Of a stretch of 64,000 nucleotides of DNA, positions 61,839-64,000 are shown in pieces. The first letter of the stretch is position 1. Each line of letters starts with the position of its first letter. The stretch lies in the NCBI GenBank assembly GCA_947500135.1, contig CANMQX010000003.1:434001-498000 (forward strand). Reading direction: 5' to 3'. This DNA is from an uncultured Paracoccaceae bacterium. Lineage in GTDB: Bacteria; Pseudomonadota; Alphaproteobacteria; Rhodobacterales; Rhodobacteraceae. The notes beneath the pieces are model-generated. The model made no database searches and was not told where the DNA came from. It saw only the letters and a list, made by a program, of their open reading frames with translations. Both the position numbers and the translations under genes were made by a program.

Positions 61839-63554
61839 ATGATAGATACCCCGCTTCCGCGCATCACCAAATGGGCACAGGTCCAGAAACTGAAAGACGA
61901 AGGCAAACTTAGCCCCGCTGAGTTGAAGCTGCTGGAGAAAGCGGAGATTGGAGAAGAAGCGGGGATCAGTGATACCGTTCCCTCCGAGCCCGGCGAAGCC
62001 ACCCTGATCCGCGGACCTCTGCTGCGCTACTTAATTCTGGGTGGTTGTGATGATTTCAAGACAGAAGCGGCAGGCGTTTGGGTTAAGGGAGCTTGGATTG
62101 GCGGTACCCTTAATCTGGATTTTATAAAAACCGCTGGACCAATTCGGCTGTTTGATTGCCATTTGGCGAAGCGTTTTGAGATGATGCAATGTGAACTACC
62201 TCTCCTAAATTTGGCGGGTTCCAGTCTTGCAGAGGGCCTTGATGCGCAAGGTGCGCATGTCAGCGGGTATGTTTTCTTCCGTAACATCAAATCATATGGA
62301 GAAATTAGTTTACTTGGTGCGACGATTACAGGGCAATTGGCTTGCGATAATGCGATGTTGGAAAACATCGGAGGAGATGCGCTGAACGCACAAAGCACGC
62401 AAATCGGTGATCATGTCATATTGCGAGACGTGACGGCAAAGGGTGTATTAAATTTGACCGAAGCCACAATAGCAGGACAGTTGGATTGCAGCGGTGCGAC
62501 CTTTGAAGGTACGAAAGGTAACGCACTTAATGCGCAAGGCGCACAGATTGGAAGTGACCTGTTCTTGACTGATGTGACAGCAGAGGGCGAAGTCAGGTTG
62601 TCAGGCGCCATGATAAGGGGGCAGTTGGAATGCAACGGCGCCACATTGCAGAACGAATCTGGCGATGCACTTTACATGCAACGCACAACGATAGAGCAAG
62701 GTTTTTTCTGGCGAAATTTGAAGGAGGTTGTTGGCAGAGTCGACCTCAATTCCGCCCATGTTGGCGATCTGGTGGATGAGGCTGAAAGCTGGGGTAAGTG
62801 TGATATTATCACTCTTCCAGGGCTGACCTATGACGTGTTGCACGGCACGACAAATGTGAAATCGCGGTTAGTTTGGCTGGCAAAGGGTGCAAATTGGAGC
62901 GGTGAGTTCCATCCGCAACCCTACCAGCAACTAGCGAAGGTTCTTCGTGAAAGCGGGCATCGGACAGAAGCCAACCAAATCTTGTTCGAGAAAGAGGTCG
63001 CGCAGCGCAAGGCAACACGTGCCGGGCTGATTGATGGCAATAAGGCGCTGCTTTGGCCGCTTCATCTGATTTGGGACTGGGTCTTGCGCCTTACCGTTGG
63101 ATACGGCCTGAAACCGCAGCGTAGTTTCTATGGGTTGGCGTTTCTGATGGGGCTGGGTTGGTATGTTGCGGATCAGACATGGAAGGCCGGTGATTTTGCC
63201 CCTAATTCCGATATCATTCTGGGCTCGGAAAATTGGCAGAGCCTTGCCACTGATGATGCCATCGCGAACCCTGCGCAGGTTTGGTCGGATCGATATGCGA
63301 CCCTGCCGACGGACAATGACCCCGGCCAATACGCCAAGGGTCGTGATTATGAGACGTTCAATGCAGGCTTTTACGCCATCGATACTGTCGTCCCCATCAT
63401 CTCGCTCGGGCAAGAGGCTGCCTGGTCGCCGTCCACCAATCGCGGGGTCTGGGGGCAACGGATGTGGCGGCTGGGTTATTGGCTGACCATTCTGGGCTGG
63501 GTCGTCACTGCTATTGGCGCTGCTGCTATCACCGGTGTTGTGCGGCGCGAGTAA
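61839..63554 (+). CDS. Beta-helix (48-residue repeat) membrane protein, paralogue 1
   Basis: A 571-residue protein of no family I can name. The N-terminal region (about 1-110) contains a conserved ITKWAQVQKLKDEGKLSPAELK helix and LLRYLILGGCDDF. The middle has three 48-residue repeats starting at residues 160, 208 and 256 (pattern GATI-x-GQL-x-C...DALNAQ...QIG...DVTA-x-G), consistent with a right-handed beta-helix related to pentapeptide or bactofilin-like folds. The C-terminus has three hydrophobic helices (LLWPLHLIWDWVL, FYGLAFLMGLGWYV, LTILGWVVTAIGAAAITGV). A GTG at 61827 could add four residues. The middle is more AT-rich than the rest. Confidence 0.82.
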   Translation: MIDTPLPRITKWAQVQKLKDEGKLSPAELKLLEKAEIGEEAGISDTVPSEPGEATLIRGPLLRYLILGGCDDFKTEAAGVWVKGAWIGGTLNLDFIKTAGPIRLFDCHLAKRFEMMQCELPLLNLAGSSLAEGLDAQGAHVSGYVFFRNIKSYGEISLLGATITGQLACDNAMLENIGGDALNAQSTQIGDHVILRDVTAKGVLNLTEATIAGQLDCSGATFEGTKGNALNAQGAQIGSDLFLTDVTAEGEVRLSGAMIRGQLECNGATLQNESGDALYMQRTTIEQGFFWRNLKEVVGRVDLNSAHVGDLVDEAESWGKCDIITLPGLTYDVLHGTTNVKSRLVWLAKGANWSGEFHPQPYQQLAKVLRESGHRTEANQILFEKEVAQRKATRAGLIDGNKALLWPLHLIWDWVLRLTVGYGLKPQRSFYGLAFLMGLGWYVADQTWKAGDFAPNSDIILGSENWQSLATDDAIANPAQVWSDRYATLPTDNDPGQYAKGRDYETFNAGFYAIDTVVPIISLGQEAAWSPSTNRGVWGQRMWRLGYWLTILGWVVTAIGAAAITGVVRRE

Positions 63555-63596
63555 TTCGCCGTTGCGACCGACCCTTGTGCCGCCTAGCGTAGCGTC

Positions 63597-64000
63597 ATGA
63601 ATTATGACGACCTGCAATTGATTACCCATTGGGCGCAAGTGGTGCAGTTGCGCGATGATGGTCTTTTGACCCCTGCCGAACTGACCCTGATTGACGCGGC
63701 CAGTCGGGGTGAGACGGCGCAGATCAGTCTGACTGTGCCCAATCTCAAGGCCTCTGGCGTGCTGATCAGGGCGGCCCTTTTGCGCTATCTGATCATCGGC
63801 GGGTGCAAGGACTTTCGCACCCAACCCAACGGGATCACCGTGAACGGGGCCTGGATCGCGGGGCGGCTTGATCTGTCGTTCACTGCGGCGCATGGGCCTG
63901 TCGACTTATATAACTGCTACATCGCTGAGAAGCCGCAGATGCTGCAATTACAGGCCGACGGGTTGGCGTTGGTTGGTTGTACGCTGGTCGAGGGGTTGAA
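63597..64000 (+). CDS. Beta-helix protein, paralogue 2 (cut by the window edge)
   Basis: The frame opens at the ATG at 63597 and is open to the window end (134 residues). It aligns with paralogue 1: ITHWAQVVQLRDDGLLTPAEL with ITKWAQVQKLKDEGKLSPAEL; LLRYLIIGGCKDFRT with LLRYLILGGCDDFKT; and GCTLVEGL with GSSLAEGL. It starts 42 bases after paralogue 1 in the same direction, so the two form a tandem pair, probably co-transcribed. Whether it also has the repeats and membrane helices cannot be seen. Confidence 0.8.
   Translation, partial: MNYDDLQLITHWAQVVQLRDDGLLTPAELTLIDAASRGETAQISLTVPNLKASGVLIRAALLRYLIIGGCKDFRTQPNGITVNGAWIAGRLDLSFTAAHGPVDLYNCYIAEKPQMLQLQADGLALVGCTLVEGL

Overview
The window reads as chromosome of a marine roseobacter-type alphaproteobacterium (Rhodobacterales). 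This is inferred from gene content: a 2,4-dienoyl-CoA reductase, MatB, a tripartite tricarboxylate transporter, a TRAP binding protein, a glycine betaine ABC importer, a D-glutamate catabolic pair, an H-NOX/c-di-GMP module and a flavoprotein-SelD fusion. The GC-rich protein-coding style and the short extragenic palindromes fit this. No rRNA, tRNA, CRISPR array, transposase or integrase was found. Genes are densely packed, often with 1-4 bp stop/start overlaps.

Layout. 1-6.4 kb: end of an unknown gene, a fasciclin lipoprotein, a TIM-barrel enzyme, a fatty acid desaturase, fadH and a LysR regulator. 6.4-11 kb (minus): matB, a CinA-like protein, a GNAT, an AhpD-like protein and an OmpA-domain protein. 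11-13.2 kb (plus): methionine aminopeptidase and an orphan DctP. 13.2-15.8 kb (minus): ferredoxin reductase, rsmD, a HAD phosphatase and a small ORF. 16-20 kb: a peroxiredoxin (plus) facing a tightly overlapping minus run (RidA, GDPD, FemAB-like, PCD, MscS). 20-26 kb: a type I secretion ABC/HlyD pair, a small exported protein and a class A PBP.

26-37.7 kb (plus, apart from a TerB gene): a CHAT/DUF4347-like protein, glnK-amtB with a clear terminator, dgcN-dgcA-D-amino acid transaminase, H-NOX plus an H-NOX-associated GGDEF-EAL protein, and an oxalyl-CoA-synthetase-like ligase overlapping a ketopantoate-reductase family gene. 37.7-42.7 kb (minus): tctABC, a universal stress protein and a LysR regulator. 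The LysR is divergent from a long plus-strand run (42.9-50.9 kb): cysteine/cysteate lyase, alpha/beta hydrolase, proXVW, an IMPase-family phosphatase and a fused aconitase-X dehydratase. 50.9-64 kb: a thiolase (minus), a 56-residue Gly-rich membrane microprotein, two VOC proteins, an AttH-type ABC module, a PNPOx-like protein, flavo-SelD, then GFA and mnmH (minus). The window ends in two tandem paralogues of a repeat-built beta-helix membrane protein; the second runs off the edge.

Themes. Nitrogen and amino-acid salvage: PII/AmtB, D-Glu, D-amino acid transamination, betaine import and hydroxyproline dehydration. Nitric oxide to c-di-GMP signalling. Selenium: SelD supplies selenophosphate to MnmH for 2-selenouridine. 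The least explained items are a perfectly phased array of three non-identical 21-bp palindromes upstream of matB, a ~140-bp dispersed repeat present twice in opposite orientation, the 48-residue-repeat beta-helix paralogues, and a ProW with a long extra N-terminal domain. Coordinates and motifs were read by eye; family names rest on remembered family features, not on a search.
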